From assembly GCA_002747035.1 (NCBI GenBank), contig PDRZ01000018.1, positions 62,001 to 126,000 of the forward strand: 64,000 nucleotides of DNA, in the 5' to 3' direction. The DNA is from Rhodobacterales bacterium (lineage in GTDB: Bacteria > Pseudomonadota > Alphaproteobacteria > Rhodobacterales > Rhodobacteraceae). Below, in pieces: positions 25,488-33,895 of the stretch (its first letter is position 1; the number at the start of each line of letters is the position of its first letter). Below the pieces are notes generated by a model. It did no database searches. It worked only from the letters and a program-made list of their open reading frames with translations, and was not told the DNA's origin. A program made the translations under genes and the position numbers.

Positions 25488-26177
25488 CTATCCCCGGGTG
25501 CGCAACCGGGCGCGCAAACGCCGCCATCCGCCCGGGCTGACCACGAATGACATCAGGAACCCAACCAGGAACCCGGCCACATCCGCGACCCATTGGGTGT
25601 CAGAGCCGAACAGGATGCCGAACACCAATTGAATCCCCATCAGGAACCCGATCATGGTAAAGGCGCGCATCTGGTTTTCGCCCAACTGCCCAAGACGCAG
25701 CCACAACAGGAAGGTGAAGGCGCCGATCAACCCGTAAACCCCCGGAAATGCACCGATAAGCGGGTATTTGCTGTCCAGAAGCAGCGCCCAGATCACAGCC
25801 CCGCCAATGGCCGAAGCAAAGAAAACCACCGCCACGGCCCAGCCCGCGAAAACATCACCCACGAATTTCCCCATGGCCAGCAACATCACACCCCCCATGA
25901 TCATGTGGGTCATGCTGCCATGAAGAAACGGATAGGTAATAAGCCGCATCAATTCACGTGCAAACCACGTGTTGGTTTTGACCATGTAATCGAACCGGTC
26001 ATTGATGAACCCGTATTCAGACAGCGCCGCCAAACGCCATCCCACCGCCTGTGGCCCGCCTATAAACCCCTGGTTTCCAAGGGTAAATGCGGCCTCAACC
26101 ACCAACATGATCAGAAAAATCGCGACCACGACGGGGGGCACCGGATTGACGGGGCTTGTGTTTGGATTGCTGCTCAT
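25488..26177 (-). CDS. Rhomboid-family membrane protein lacking catalytic residues
   Basis: This 229-residue protein has about six hydrophobic segments arranged as in rhomboids. The fold landmarks are visible, but the active-site positions are changed. The serine motif GxSG reads GVYG (146-149, Tyr148 in place of Ser). The TM6 histidine, three residues before the Gly of GFLVGF, is Asp199. The HxxxN oxyanion motif is H91-MIM-Gly95. It should therefore be a pseudoprotease, comparable in principle to iRhoms, perhaps acting in membrane-protein binding. I chose the ATG at 26177, divergent from trpS with a 76-base shared promoter region. Confidence 0.85.
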   Translation of the reverse strand: MSSNPNTSPVNPVPPVVVAIFLIMLVVEAAFTLGNQGFIGGPQAVGWRLAALSEYGFINDRFDYMVKTNTWFARELMRLITYPFLHGSMTHMIMGGVMLLAMGKFVGDVFAGWAVAVVFFASAIGGAVIWALLLDSKYPLIGAFPGVYGLIGAFTFLLWLRLGQLGENQMRAFTMIGFLMGIQLVFGILFGSDTQWVADVAGFLVGFLMSFVVSPGGWRRLRARLRTRG

Positions 26178-26253
26178 TCCGGGCCTCTCCTTGACGGGGC
26201 ATTTATGCATGGGTAAGCCACCCGCACAGATAAATCCAGACGGAGTGAACATC

Positions 26254-27270
26254 ATGACAGAGGCGGTCCACACGCCCCGCGTCTTTTCGGGTATCCAGCC
26301 CTCGGGCGGCCTGACCCTTGGCAACTATCTTGGTGCCATGAAGCGTTTTGTCGATATGCAGGAAAGCGGGGTCGAAACCCTGTACTGCATGGTCGATCAA
26401 CACGCGATCACCGTCTGGCAGGATCCCGATGCGCTGCGGCACCAGACCCGCGAATTGGCCGCCGGGTTCATAGCGTCGGGGCTTGATCCGAAAAAGTCCA
26501 TTCTTTTCAACCAGTCACAGGTGCCCGAACATGCGCAACTGGGTTGGATCTTCAACTGTGTCGCCCGCATGGGATGGATGCAGCGCATGACGCAATGGAA
26601 AGACAAGGCGGGCAAGAATTCGCAGAATGCGTCGCTGGGGCTATTTGCCTATCCGGCGTTGATGGCGGCGGATATCCTGCTTTACCACGCGACCCAGGTG
26701 CCGGTGGGCGAGGATCAGAAACAGCATGTGGAGCTGACCCGCGACATCGCGGCCAAGTTCAACCATGATTACGGGGTTGATTTCTTTCCCATCACCGAAC
26801 CGGTGATCGAAGGCGCGGCAACGCGGGTCATGTCACTGCGGGACGGGGCCAAGAAGATGTCGAAATCCGACCCGTCGGATGCCAGCCGGATCAACATGAC
26901 CGACGATGCCGACACGATCGCAAGGAAGATCCGCAAGGCCAAGACCGACCCGGATGCCCTGCCGTCCGAGGTGGACGGGCTGACCGACCGTCCGGAGGCA
27001 CGTAACCTTGTTAACATCTATGCGGCATTATCGGACCAGAGCGTCGCGCAAGTGTTAACGGATGTGGGCGGTCGCGCGTTTTCCGAGTTCAAGCCGATGC
27101 TGTCGGAACTGGCGGTGGAAAAACTTGCGCCGATCTCGGGGGAAATGGCCCGGCTGATGGCCGCCCCGGAAGAGATCGACCAGATCTTGCGGGATGGTGC
27201 CACCCGCGCGCGGGTGATTGCGACGCCAATTCTGGAGAAGACCTACGACATCGTGGGGATGATCCGATAG
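26254..27270 (+). CDS. trpS: Tryptophanyl-tRNA synthetase
   Basis: This class I aminoacyl-tRNA synthetase charges tRNA-Trp. The 338 residues match bacterial TrpRS. The N-terminal [17 protein letters not shown] contains the HIGH-equivalent (LTLGNYLG), and KKMSKSD is the KMSKS loop. [12 protein letters not shown] and [16 protein letters not shown] are family signatures. I chose the ATG at 26254, with GGAG 6 bases upstream; the open frame extending to 26002 overlaps the rhomboid-like gene on the other strand. The gene is followed by two overlapping CtrA-type sites that probably belong to the next gene. Confidence 0.97.
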   Translation: MTEAVHTPRVFSGIQPSGGLTLGNYLGAMKRFVDMQESGVETLYCMVDQHAITVWQDPDALRHQTRELAAGFIASGLDPKKSILFNQSQVPEHAQLGWIFNCVARMGWMQRMTQWKDKAGKNSQNASLGLFAYPALMAADILLYHATQVPVGEDQKQHVELTRDIAAKFNHDYGVDFFPITEPVIEGAATRVMSLRDGAKKMSKSDPSDASRINMTDDADTIARKIRKAKTDPDALPSEVDGLTDRPEARNLVNIYAALSDQSVAQVLTDVGGRAFSEFKPMLSELAVEKLAPISGEMARLMAAPEEIDQILRDGATRARVIATPILEKTYDIVGMIR

Positions 27271-27310
27271 CCCCCTTCCGCCAGCGCCCTACCGGGTGTT
27301 GGGCCTGGCG

Positions 27311-27337
27311 TTAATCGCTCGTTAACCGCTCCTTAAC
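27311..27337 (+). promoter_or_regulatory. Two overlapping perfect CtrA-type boxes
   Basis: Three TTAA units at 27311, 27322 and 27333 are spaced exactly 11 bases apart. This makes two TTAA-N7-TTAAC sites that share the middle unit. They lie 158 bases upstream of the aminotransferase ATG. The motif match is exact; occupancy by CtrA is inferred. Confidence 0.7.
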
Positions 27338-27360
27338 CAGAGTGAACAAAGCCCTGCCCT

Positions 27361-27419
27361 CGCGCCCGCTCCGGGCGCGGGAATTTGCCTTGCTGCCTAT
27401 ACCTTTGTGACCAAAAGGT
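27361..27419 (+). other. Structured leader upstream of the aminotransferase gene
   Basis: Two hairpins occur between the CtrA boxes and the gene: CGCGCCCG/CGGGCGCG (27361-27379) and ACCTTT/AAAGGT (27401-27419). No leader peptide rich in branched-chain codons is seen, so attenuation is not supported. This may be untranslated leader or trpS 3' structure. Confidence 0.3.
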
Positions 27420-27494
27420 GCCCTGTACTTTCGCCCTTTACCGCTCCGTTTAACGGGCCTAGGCTCGCCTCAGCGAGTGTTGGGAGATCACGTC

Positions 27495-28364
27495 ATGGCA
27501 ATCAGCAAAAATGTCAAAACTTACTACAACGGCACCTGGCATGATCGTGATGTGCCCATCATGTCTGCGGCTGATCACGGTGCCTGGCTGGGCACCACCG
27601 TGTTTGATGGCGCGCGGTTTTTCGAGGGGCTAACCCCCGACCTGGAGGCGCACTGTGCCCGGGTCAACCGGTCGGCCAGGGCGTTGATGCTGACCCCGAC
27701 GATCACCACGGACGACATGGTGCATATTGCCCGCGAAGGGCTTGGTATGTTTGACAAAAACGCCGCCGTCTATATCCGCCCGATGTATTGGGGAATCGAT
27801 GCCGACATGAGCGCAAGTGCAATTGCCCCCAGCGCAGAGACCACCGGGTTTGCCCTGTGTCTCGAAGAAATTCCCATGGCCGCACCCACGGCCAGCACCA
27901 CCCTGACCCGAACCCGTTTCCGCCGCCCCGTTCTGGAAAATGCGGTGGTGGGTGCCAAAGCCGGATGTCTTTACCCCAACAACGCCCGCATGTTGATGGA
28001 AGCAAAGTCCAAAGGGTTCGGTAACGCGCTGGTCGCTGATGCCATGGGCAACGTGGCCGAAACCGCAACCGCCAATGTGTTCATGGTCAAGGATGGCGAG
28101 GTGTTTACACCGATTGCCAACGGCACCTTCCTGTCGGGCATCACCCGGGCGCGTCATATCAAAAACCTCGCCGCCGATGGCACCAAGGTGCATGAAACCG
28201 TTCTGAGCTTTGATGATTTCCACCACGCAGACGAAGTGTTCCTGTCGGGCAACATGGCCAAAGTGACCCCCGTCACCGCCTTTGACGACACCCGGTTCCA
28301 GGTCGGGCCGGTCACGCGCCGGGTGCGCGAGCTTTATTGGGACTGGGCGGCTTCAGCCGGGTAA
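27495..28364 (+). CDS. Class IV (branched-chain-type) aminotransferase
   Basis: This PLP enzyme of fold type IV probably transaminates branched-chain amino acids or a related substrate. Its 289 residues show the family pattern: NGTWHDRDVPIMSAADHG near the start, the likely PLP lysine in VVGAKAGCLYPNN, and the ETATANVFMVKDG segment that binds cofactor phosphate. BCAT, D-amino-acid transaminase and aminodeoxychorismate lyase share this fold, so the substrate is not certain. The ATG at 27495 follows GGGAG; a TTG at 27477 is also in frame. The gene is preceded by CtrA boxes. Confidence 0.88.
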   Translation: MAISKNVKTYYNGTWHDRDVPIMSAADHGAWLGTTVFDGARFFEGLTPDLEAHCARVNRSARALMLTPTITTDDMVHIAREGLGMFDKNAAVYIRPMYWGIDADMSASAIAPSAETTGFALCLEEIPMAAPTASTTLTRTRFRRPVLENAVVGAKAGCLYPNNARMLMEAKSKGFGNALVADAMGNVAETATANVFMVKDGEVFTPIANGTFLSGITRARHIKNLAADGTKVHETVLSFDDFHHADEVFLSGNMAKVTPVTAFDDTRFQVGPVTRRVRELYWDWAASAG

Positions 28365-28424
28365 TTGGCCAGTTGCCACGCCGCCGCCCATACTCCATGA
28401 TCACCCGGTAAGGGAGAGACATAC

Positions 28425-28880
28425 ATGCGTAAGTTCCTTGTCGTGCTGGACGACACCCGCGAATGCCTCAACGCCATGCGTTTTGCCGCTATGCGCGCGG
28501 CCCATACGGGTGGCGGTGTCGAAGTGCTGGCAGTGATCCAGCCGGAAGAATTCAATCACTGGATTGGCGTGGGTGACCTGATGCGTGAAGAGGCCCGTGA
28601 AAGCATCGAAGCCCATTACGAGGTTTTCGCGAAATGGATGCGCGACCGGCAAGGGGTGGAACCCGAACTGGTAATCCGCGAAGGGGATGTGCTGACCGAG
28701 GTTCTGGCGCAATGCCGCGATGATCCCGAAGTGGGCGTGTTGGTCCTGGGGGCCGGTACAGACAAGAAAGGGCCGGGTCCGCTTGTCACCCAACTGGCGC
28801 GATCTTCCGGGACGTTGGACATTCCCGTGACGCTTGTCCCCGGGAACCTGTCAAAGGAACGGCTGGAGGCGATCACCTGA
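28425..28880 (+). CDS. Universal stress protein (UspA family)
   Basis: This 151-residue single UspA domain starts MRKFLVVLDDTRECLNAMRFA, with an ATP-binding-type C-terminal loop VLVLGAGTDKKGPGPLVTQLARSSGTLDIPVTLVPG. The G-x2-G-x9-G(S/T) nucleotide signature is only loosely matched, so nucleotide binding is uncertain. It is probably a small cytoplasmic dimer involved in stress survival. It lies 60 bases after the aminotransferase in the same direction, with GGGAGAG before the ATG, and upstream of the nfu control region. Confidence 0.87.
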   Translation: MRKFLVVLDDTRECLNAMRFAAMRAAHTGGGVEVLAVIQPEEFNHWIGVGDLMREEARESIEAHYEVFAKWMRDRQGVEPELVIREGDVLTEVLAQCRDDPEVGVLVLGAGTDKKGPGPLVTQLARSSGTLDIPVTLVPGNLSKERLEAIT

Positions 28881-28907
28881 TCCCGTTCCGCACTCTGTCG
28901 GCCTCAA

Positions 28908-28924
28908 TTTAGAATCGCTCTAAA
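28908..28924 (+). promoter_or_regulatory. ICE-like (Irr) iron-control element upstream of nfu
   Basis: TTTAGAATCGCTCTAAA is a near-perfect dyad (6 of 7 arm positions) matching the ICE motif TTTAGAA-N3-TTCTAAA described for Irr in alphaproteobacteria. It abuts a TTGACT -35-like box at 28927-28932 with TATCAA at 28952-28957 (19-base spacing). Irr control of an Fe-S scaffold gene is plausible, as inference. Confidence 0.65.
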
Positions 28925-28984
28925 CCTTGACTTTTCCCCCGTGCAGGCGCATATCAAACGCCTGACAAAAAAGGCGCGTATCCG

Positions 28985-29557
28985 ATGTTCATCCAAACCG
29001 AATCCACTCCCAACCCCGCAACGTTGAAATTTCTTCCGGGTCAGACCGTGTTGGAAGCGGGCACTGCGGATTTCCCTTCAACCGTCGCTGCGGACACCTC
29101 GCCCCTTGCCGCGCGCATCTTTGCGGTTTCCGGGGTGACCGGGGTGTTTTTCGGCACCGATTTCGTGACGGTCACCAAGGATGACGACACCGAGTGGGAT
29201 CACGTAAAACCGGCGATCCTTGGCGCAATCATGGAACATTACCAATCGGGGCAACCGGTGATGGCCGATGGATCCGAAGGGGGTGCGGGCCATGCCGATA
29301 ACGGAGATGAAACCGGCCCGGATGGTGAGGTGATCAAACAGATCAAGGTTCTGCTCGATAGCCGCGTGCGCCCTGCCGTGGCTCAGGACGGCGGCGACAT
29401 CACCTTCCACGGCTTTGACCGTGGTGTTGTTTATCTCCACATGCAAGGCGCCTGCGCCGGGTGTCCGTCTTCGACGCTGACGTTGAAAATGGGGATCGAA
29501 AACCTGTTGCGGCACTACATCCCGGAAGTCACCGAGGTGCGCCCTGTTGTCGCCTGA
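28985..29557 (+). CDS. nfuA: NfuA-like Fe-S cluster scaffold/carrier (NifU C-terminal domain)
   Basis: This 190-residue carrier protein holds and delivers [4Fe-4S] clusters to client apoproteins. It has an N-terminal Nfu_N domain (MFIQTESTPNPATLKFLPG) and, after an acidic Gly-rich linker (about 93-114), a NifU-type domain with the cluster cysteines C157 and C160 in GACAGCPSST. Preceding this is VRPAVAQDGGDITF, the family hallmark. It stands upstream of tsaB and rimI, an arrangement frequent in Rhodobacterales. The ICE-like site and promoter directly upstream suggest iron-responsive expression. Confidence 0.95.
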   Translation: MFIQTESTPNPATLKFLPGQTVLEAGTADFPSTVAADTSPLAARIFAVSGVTGVFFGTDFVTVTKDDDTEWDHVKPAILGAIMEHYQSGQPVMADGSEGGAGHADNGDETGPDGEVIKQIKVLLDSRVRPAVAQDGGDITFHGFDRGVVYLHMQGACAGCPSSTLTLKMGIENLLRHYIPEVTEVRPVVA

Positions 29558-29923
29558 CACCGGGTCACCCCAGGTCTCCGGCCAGTATTTTGGCCAGTAT
29601 TTCGGGCAGTATTCCGGTCTATGGTCCGGGCGCGGATATTGCGGCGCGTATTCCCAGAACATCACCAGCGAACGCCCCACGGTGGCTGTGTGCCGTTGTG
29701 ACGACGGTTGCCGGTGGGCCGGGTCGCCGCGACCCGGTTTTGCCAGTCAGCCCCATGTCCCCCTTGGCGTGTTGGATCAAGCGGCGAACCTCGCGGCGCA
29801 TTTACACTGCCATGCCGACAAGACCCTCCCCTGGGTGCATCCTGGCGATGGATTGCCCCGGGACCGCGGCGCAACACGCCCCCGTTTGAGCAACTTGAGC
29901 AACCTCGCAGCAGGGCGTTGAAG
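29558..29923. other. Intergenic region between nfuA and tsaB
   Basis: This 366-base gap begins with short direct repeats (GGCCAGTATTT-like units at 29580-29612) and contains a hairpin terminator at 29719-29741. Open frames across it lack ribosome-binding sites or recognisable content. A short untranslated RNA between nfuA and the terminator is possible but not shown. Confidence 0.5.
29719..29741 (+). terminator. Intrinsic terminator downstream of nfuA
   Basis: CCGGGTCG and CGACCCGG pair perfectly around CCG and are followed by TTTT. It lies about 160 bases after the nfuA stop. Confidence 0.75.
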
Positions 29924-30544
29924 ATGCCTGGGACCATCCTTGCCTTTGACACCTCTGCCGCCCATTGCGCCGCCGCGTTGTTTCAGGATGACACCTGCCT
30001 TGCCGCAATATGTGAACCCATGAAACGCGGACAGGGAGAGCGCCTGTTTCCCCTGTTGGAGGAGCTTCTTGCCGGAGTGGGCAAGGATTGGCGTGACCTC
30101 GCGGTGATCGGGGTTGGAGTTGGCCCGGGAAACTTCACAGGCATCCGTTTGTCGGTATCGGCGGCGCGCGGGCTGTCCTTGTCGCTGAACATCCCTGCGG
30201 TGGGGGTGACATCGCTTGAGGCGCTGGCCCACGGGCACCCACGCCCCTGCGTGGCGCTGGTCGACGCCCGTCTTGGGCGCGCTTATGCCCAAACTTTTGA
30301 GAACTCGGAAAACCGCGAGAACAGTTCGCCGACACTTCTTGAGATGGATGAGATCGAGACCCTGTACCCCGCACTCCCAAGACTGACCCTTGAACACACC
30401 GATGGGGCCGAGATTGCGAAATCCATCGCCCAGATTGCCGCCACGCGCTGGCAGAACGCCCCTGCGCCTGCACCGCTCTATATCCGCGCGGCGGATGCCG
30501 CCCCATCCTCGGATCCGCCCCCGGTGATCCTTGATGCCACATAA
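29924..30544 (+). CDS. tsaB: tRNA threonylcarbamoyladenosine biosynthesis protein TsaB
   Basis: TsaB partners with TsaD and TsaE in forming t6A37 on tRNAs that read ANN codons. The 206 residues show the N-terminal ASKHA fold LAFDTSAAHCAAAL and the signature GVGPGNFTGIRLSVSAARGLSL. The C-terminal half is short, as usual for TsaB. I chose the ATG at 29924; the upstream in-frame extension to 29708 runs through the terminator and is not coding-like. It overlaps rimI by 11 bases, so the two are translationally coupled. Confidence 0.94.
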   Translation: MPGTILAFDTSAAHCAAALFQDDTCLAAICEPMKRGQGERLFPLLEELLAGVGKDWRDLAVIGVGVGPGNFTGIRLSVSAARGLSLSLNIPAVGVTSLEALAHGHPRPCVALVDARLGRAYAQTFENSENRENSSPTLLEMDEIETLYPALPRLTLEHTDGAEIAKSIAQIAATRWQNAPAPAPLYIRAADAAPSSDPPPVILDAT

Positions 30545-30995
30545 TCTTAACGATCCATCTCCAGACTGGCTGGCACGGCTTCACGCACGCGCATTTCGCG
30601 GTCAGCGACCGTGGAGCGCAGACGAGTTTCGAAACCTGCTGGACAGCCCCCATGTGTTTCTCTCCGCTCACCCTCATGGCTTTGCCCTTGGGCGCGTGAT
30701 CGCGGACGAAGCCGAGCTTTTGACCCTCGCCGTCGACCCTGAGCTGCGCCGACAAGGTACGGGGCGCGCCTGTCTTACGGGGTTTTGCGACACGGCCCGT
30801 GCGCGGGCGGCCACAACCGCGTTTCTTGAGGTCGCCGCCGATAATGCGGCTGCCATCGCTCTCTACAAGACCGCTGGGTTTGCGCTGACCGCCATCCGCC
30901 GCGCCTATTACAAACGGCAAAATGCACCAGACGTTGACGCATTGGTTATGACGCTTTCCCTGGCGCAACCCGCTCAAACTCTGCGGCCCCGCTGA
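30534..30995 (+). CDS. rimI: GNAT acetyltransferase, RimI-like
   Basis: This 153-residue GCN5-related N-acetyltransferase has the acetyl-CoA loop LRRQGTGRA (motif A, following LTLAVDPE) and the AADNAAAIALYKTAGF motif B typical of RimI. RimI acetylates the N-terminal alanine of ribosomal protein S18. Adjacency to tsaB is the classic tsaB-rimI arrangement and supports this name. I chose the ATG at 30534, inside the end of tsaB; a TTG lies one codon upstream. No obvious terminator follows. Confidence 0.88.
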   Translation: MPHNLNDPSPDWLARLHARAFRGQRPWSADEFRNLLDSPHVFLSAHPHGFALGRVIADEAELLTLAVDPELRRQGTGRACLTGFCDTARARAATTAFLEVAADNAAAIALYKTAGFALTAIRRAYYKRQNAPDVDALVMTLSLAQPAQTLRPR

Positions 30996-31129
30996 GATTC
31001 GCTCAGAATCCTGTTGACCCTCCCCGCGCTCTGCGGCCTAAATTGCGGATGATCCAATGAGATCTGCTGCTTCTTTGGGTGCGCGGTCCCTATGACTTGG
31101 CACCTGTGATAACCAATTGGGAGAAAACA

Positions 31130-32119
31130 ATGACCCTGATGCAGAAACTTCTGGGCGCTGCGGCGGCCGTGGCGCTGTCTGCTGGTGCCGCAATGGCCGA
31201 ACCTGCGCTGATCTTCGATCTTGGCGGAAAGTTCGACAAATCGTTCAACGAAGCCGCCTTTGGCGGTGCGACCCGCTGGGCCGAAGAAACCGGGGGGACC
31301 TTCCGCGAAATCGAACTGCAATCCGAAGCCCAACGGGAACAGGCGCTGCGCCGCTTTGCCGAAGCCGGGGCAAACCCGATCGTGATGACCGGGTTCGCCT
31401 TTGGCAACGTGCTGGGTGAAGTTGCCCCGGATTATCCCGACACCAAGTTCGCGATCATCGATATGGTGGTAGAGCAACCCAACGTGCGCTCGGTGGTTTT
31501 CAATGAACACGAAGGCTCCTATCTTGTCGGCATGATGGCCGCCAAGGCCTCTAAAACCGGCACTGTCGGCTTCATCGGTGGTATGGACATTCCGTTGATC
31601 CGCAAATTCGCCTGTGGCTATGTTCAGGGCGTGAAGGCGGTGAATCCCGATGCCACCGTGATCCAGAACATGACCGGCACCACCCCTGCCGCATGGAACG
31701 ACCCGGTGAAAGGATCCGAGTTGACCAAAGCCCAGATTTCGCAAGGTGCGGACGTGGTTTACGCAGCCGCGGGCGGCACCGGTGTGGGTGTGCTGCAAAC
31801 CGCCGCGGACGAGGGCATTCTGTCGGTCGGCGTTGATAGCAACCAAAACCACCTGCATCCGGGCAAGGTTCTGACCTCGATGATGAAACGCGTCGACAAC
31901 GCCGTGTACAACGCGATGAAAGACGGCACCGATATGGAAACCGGGTTCAATGTCATGGGTGTTGCGAATGGCGGCATCGACTATGCGCTGGATGAACACA
32001 ACGCTTCGCTGGTCAATGACGACATGAAAGCCGCCGTGGACGCCGCAAAGGCGAAAATCGCTGACGGCTCGCTCATCGTGCATGACTACATGTCCGACAA
32101 CACCTGCCCGGTAGAGTAA
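31130..32119 (+). CDS. BMP-family ABC transporter substrate-binding protein
   Basis: This 329-residue periplasmic binding protein of the basic membrane protein (BMP/PnrA/Med) family typically binds purine nucleosides. A cleavable signal peptide is evident (LLGAAAAVALSAGAAMAEP). The mature part starts ALIFDLGGKFDKSFNEAAFGGA, with the DKSFN motif of the family, and includes GFIGGMDIPLIRKFACGYVQG and SVGVDSNQN. I chose the ATG at 31130 with GGGAGAAAAC upstream. It is the first gene of an operon with the ATPase and two permeases; the ligand is inferred. A hairpin follows the stop. Confidence 0.93.
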   Translation: MTLMQKLLGAAAAVALSAGAAMAEPALIFDLGGKFDKSFNEAAFGGATRWAEETGGTFREIELQSEAQREQALRRFAEAGANPIVMTGFAFGNVLGEVAPDYPDTKFAIIDMVVEQPNVRSVVFNEHEGSYLVGMMAAKASKTGTVGFIGGMDIPLIRKFACGYVQGVKAVNPDATVIQNMTGTTPAAWNDPVKGSELTKAQISQGADVVYAAAGGTGVGVLQTAADEGILSVGVDSNQNHLHPGKVLTSMMKRVDNAVYNAMKDGTDMETGFNVMGVANGGIDYALDEHNASLVNDDMKAAVDAAKAKIADGSLIVHDYMSDNTCPVE

Positions 32120-32141
32120 GGCGGCAATGTCACAAAATGCG

Positions 32142-32165
32142 AAGGGCCATGATTTCATGGCCCTT
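32142..32165 (+). terminator. Stem-loop between the binding-protein gene and the transporter genes
   Basis: AAGGGCCATGA and TCATGGCCCTT pair perfectly around TT and are followed by TCC. The position suggests an mRNA-stabilising or attenuating hairpin that lets the binding protein be made in excess over the downstream ATPase and permeases. Confidence 0.7.
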
Positions 32166-32188
32166 TCCGCAACACGGGGGGAGAGTAA

Positions 32189-32368
32189 ATGAGCAAAATG
32201 ATCGAAGCGTTTTTCGACGCCTGGGCAGAAACGGACAGCGATCTGCGCGCGGCGGCATTGCGTGGCGTGATGGCCGAAAGCTTTGTTTATCTCGGCCTAC
32301 ACCCAAACGATCCAATCACCGACGCCAACGCCCTGACTGGCTGTGTTGGCACAGGAGCCCTCGTATGA
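32189..32368 (+). pseudogene. Truncated NTF2/SnoaL-like ORF (59 aa) inside the transporter operon
   Basis: A 59-codon frame starts at ATG 32189 after a good GGGGGAGAG site. It reads MSKMIEAFFDAWAETD, later GVMAESFVYLGLHPNDPITDANAL. This resembles the first helices of nuclear-transport-factor-2/SnoaL-like proteins, which normally run to 110-140 residues. The remaining beta-sheet half is missing, so it is either a remnant or a retained leader. Its stop overlaps the ATPase start (ATGA), so its translation may couple to that gene. The family call rests on a short segment. Confidence 0.5.
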
Positions 32369-33894
32369 CGGCCCCGGCAATTGAATTGAAAGGCATATCC
32401 AAGGCCTTTGGCCCGGTTCAGGCCAACAAGGACATCTCGATTTCCGTGCAACCCGGCACAATCCACGGCATCATTGGGGAAAACGGTGCGGGAAAATCTA
32501 CGCTGATGTCAATTCTCTATGGGTTTTACAGGGCGGATAAGGGCGAAATCTGGATCAAGGGTCATAAGACCCATATCCCGGACAGCCAGGCCGCGATTGC
32601 CGTCGGGATTGGCATGGTTTTCCAACATTTCAAGCTGGTTGAAAACTTCACGGTTCTGGAAAATGTCATACTGGGTGCCGAAGACGGTGCCTTGCTGCGC
32701 CCCTCTCTCGCCAAGGCCCGCAAAAGCCTGCAGGAGCTTGCTGACGAGTATGAACTCAACGTCGACCCCGATGCGGTGATCGAAGAAATCGGCGTGGGCA
32801 TGCAGCAACGTGTGGAAATCCTGAAGGCGCTGTATCGTCAGGCGAATATCCTGATTCTGGACGAACCGACCGGGGTTCTGACGCCAACCGAAGCGGATCA
32901 GCTTTTCCGCATCCTCCACCGTCTGCGCGAAGAAGGCAAAACGATCATCCTGATTACCCACAAGCTGCGCGAAATCATGGATATCACCGATACCGTAAGC
33001 GTGATGCGGCGGGGCGAAATGACCGCGACCGTAAAAACCAGCGAAACCAACCCGGAACATCTCGCCGAACTCATGGTGGGTCGAAAAGTGTTGCTGCGCG
33101 TGGACAAAGTCCCCGCCACACCCGGCGATCTGGTGCTTGAAGTTGAAAACCTTCAGGTCAGTGACGACAAAGGCGTGGAGCGGCTCAAAGGTGTGTCGCT
33201 GAATCTGCGCGCGGGTGAAATCCTTGGCATCGCCGGTGTGGCCGGCAACGGCCAGTCCGAATTACTTGAGGTGCTGGGTGGCATGATCCACGGCACCGGT
33301 ACGATCCGGGTGAATGGCCAGGAAATCGCCCTGACCGGTACTGGGTCAGACGGGCAATCCCGCCGTGCACACGGGATTGGCCATGTTCCCGAAGACCGCC
33401 AGCGCGAAGGGTTGATCATGGAGTATTCCGCCTGGGAAAACAGCGTATTCGGCTATCACAACGACCCCCGTTATCATACCGGGCCGGTGATGAACAACGC
33501 AGCCATTGTTGCCGCGGCACAGGAACAGATGGACCGTTTCGATGTGCGCCCGCCGCACCCAAGGCTTACCGCCAAGAATTTTTCCGGGGGAAACCAACAA
33601 AAGATCGTTGTGGCGCGCGAAATCGACCGCAACCCCGATCTTTTGCTGATTGGGCAACCGACACGGGGTGTGGACATTGGCGCGATCGAGTTCATTCATA
33701 AACAGATCATCGCCCTGCGCGATCAGGGCAAGGCAATCCTGTTGGTCAGCGTGGAACTGGATGAAATCATGTCCCTTTCCGACCGTATCGCGGTGATGTT
33801 TGACGGCCATATCATGGGAGAACGGCTACCCGGCGAAACGGATGAAACCGAACTGGGCCTGCTTATGGCCGGAATCAACGAGGAGGCCGCATAA
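32365..33894 (+). CDS. ABC transporter ATPase, two nucleotide-binding domains (BMP/nucleoside type)
   Basis: This 509-residue protein carries tandem ABC domains like RbsA or the NupA/YufO group. Domain 1 has Walker A GENGAGKST, a degenerate signature VGMQQRVEIL and Walker B ILDEPTGVLTP. Domain 2 has GVAGNGQSELL in place of Walker A, signature FSGGNQQK and Walker B GQPTRGVDIGA. Domain 2 thus lacks a canonical GKS/T loop, usual for this family. It energises the two permeases downstream. The start overlaps the truncated NTF2-like ORF, and the first permease begins 1 base after its stop. Confidence 0.95.
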   Translation: MTAPAIELKGISKAFGPVQANKDISISVQPGTIHGIIGENGAGKSTLMSILYGFYRADKGEIWIKGHKTHIPDSQAAIAVGIGMVFQHFKLVENFTVLENVILGAEDGALLRPSLAKARKSLQELADEYELNVDPDAVIEEIGVGMQQRVEILKALYRQANILILDEPTGVLTPTEADQLFRILHRLREEGKTIILITHKLREIMDITDTVSVMRRGEMTATVKTSETNPEHLAELMVGRKVLLRVDKVPATPGDLVLEVENLQVSDDKGVERLKGVSLNLRAGEILGIAGVAGNGQSELLEVLGGMIHGTGTIRVNGQEIALTGTGSDGQSRRAHGIGHVPEDRQREGLIMEYSAWENSVFGYHNDPRYHTGPVMNNAAIVAAAQEQMDRFDVRPPHPRLTAKNFSGGNQQKIVVAREIDRNPDLLLIGQPTRGVDIGAIEFIHKQIIALRDQGKAILLVSVELDEIMSLSDRIAVMFDGHIMGERLPGETDETELGLLMAGINEEAA

Positions 33895-33895
33895 C

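Noticed and set aside
29882-29898. 17-base match CCGTTTGAGCAACTTGA between 29882 and 58795 as another repeat family
   Set aside because: Flanks do not align, and a 17-base match in a window this size is only mildly improbable.
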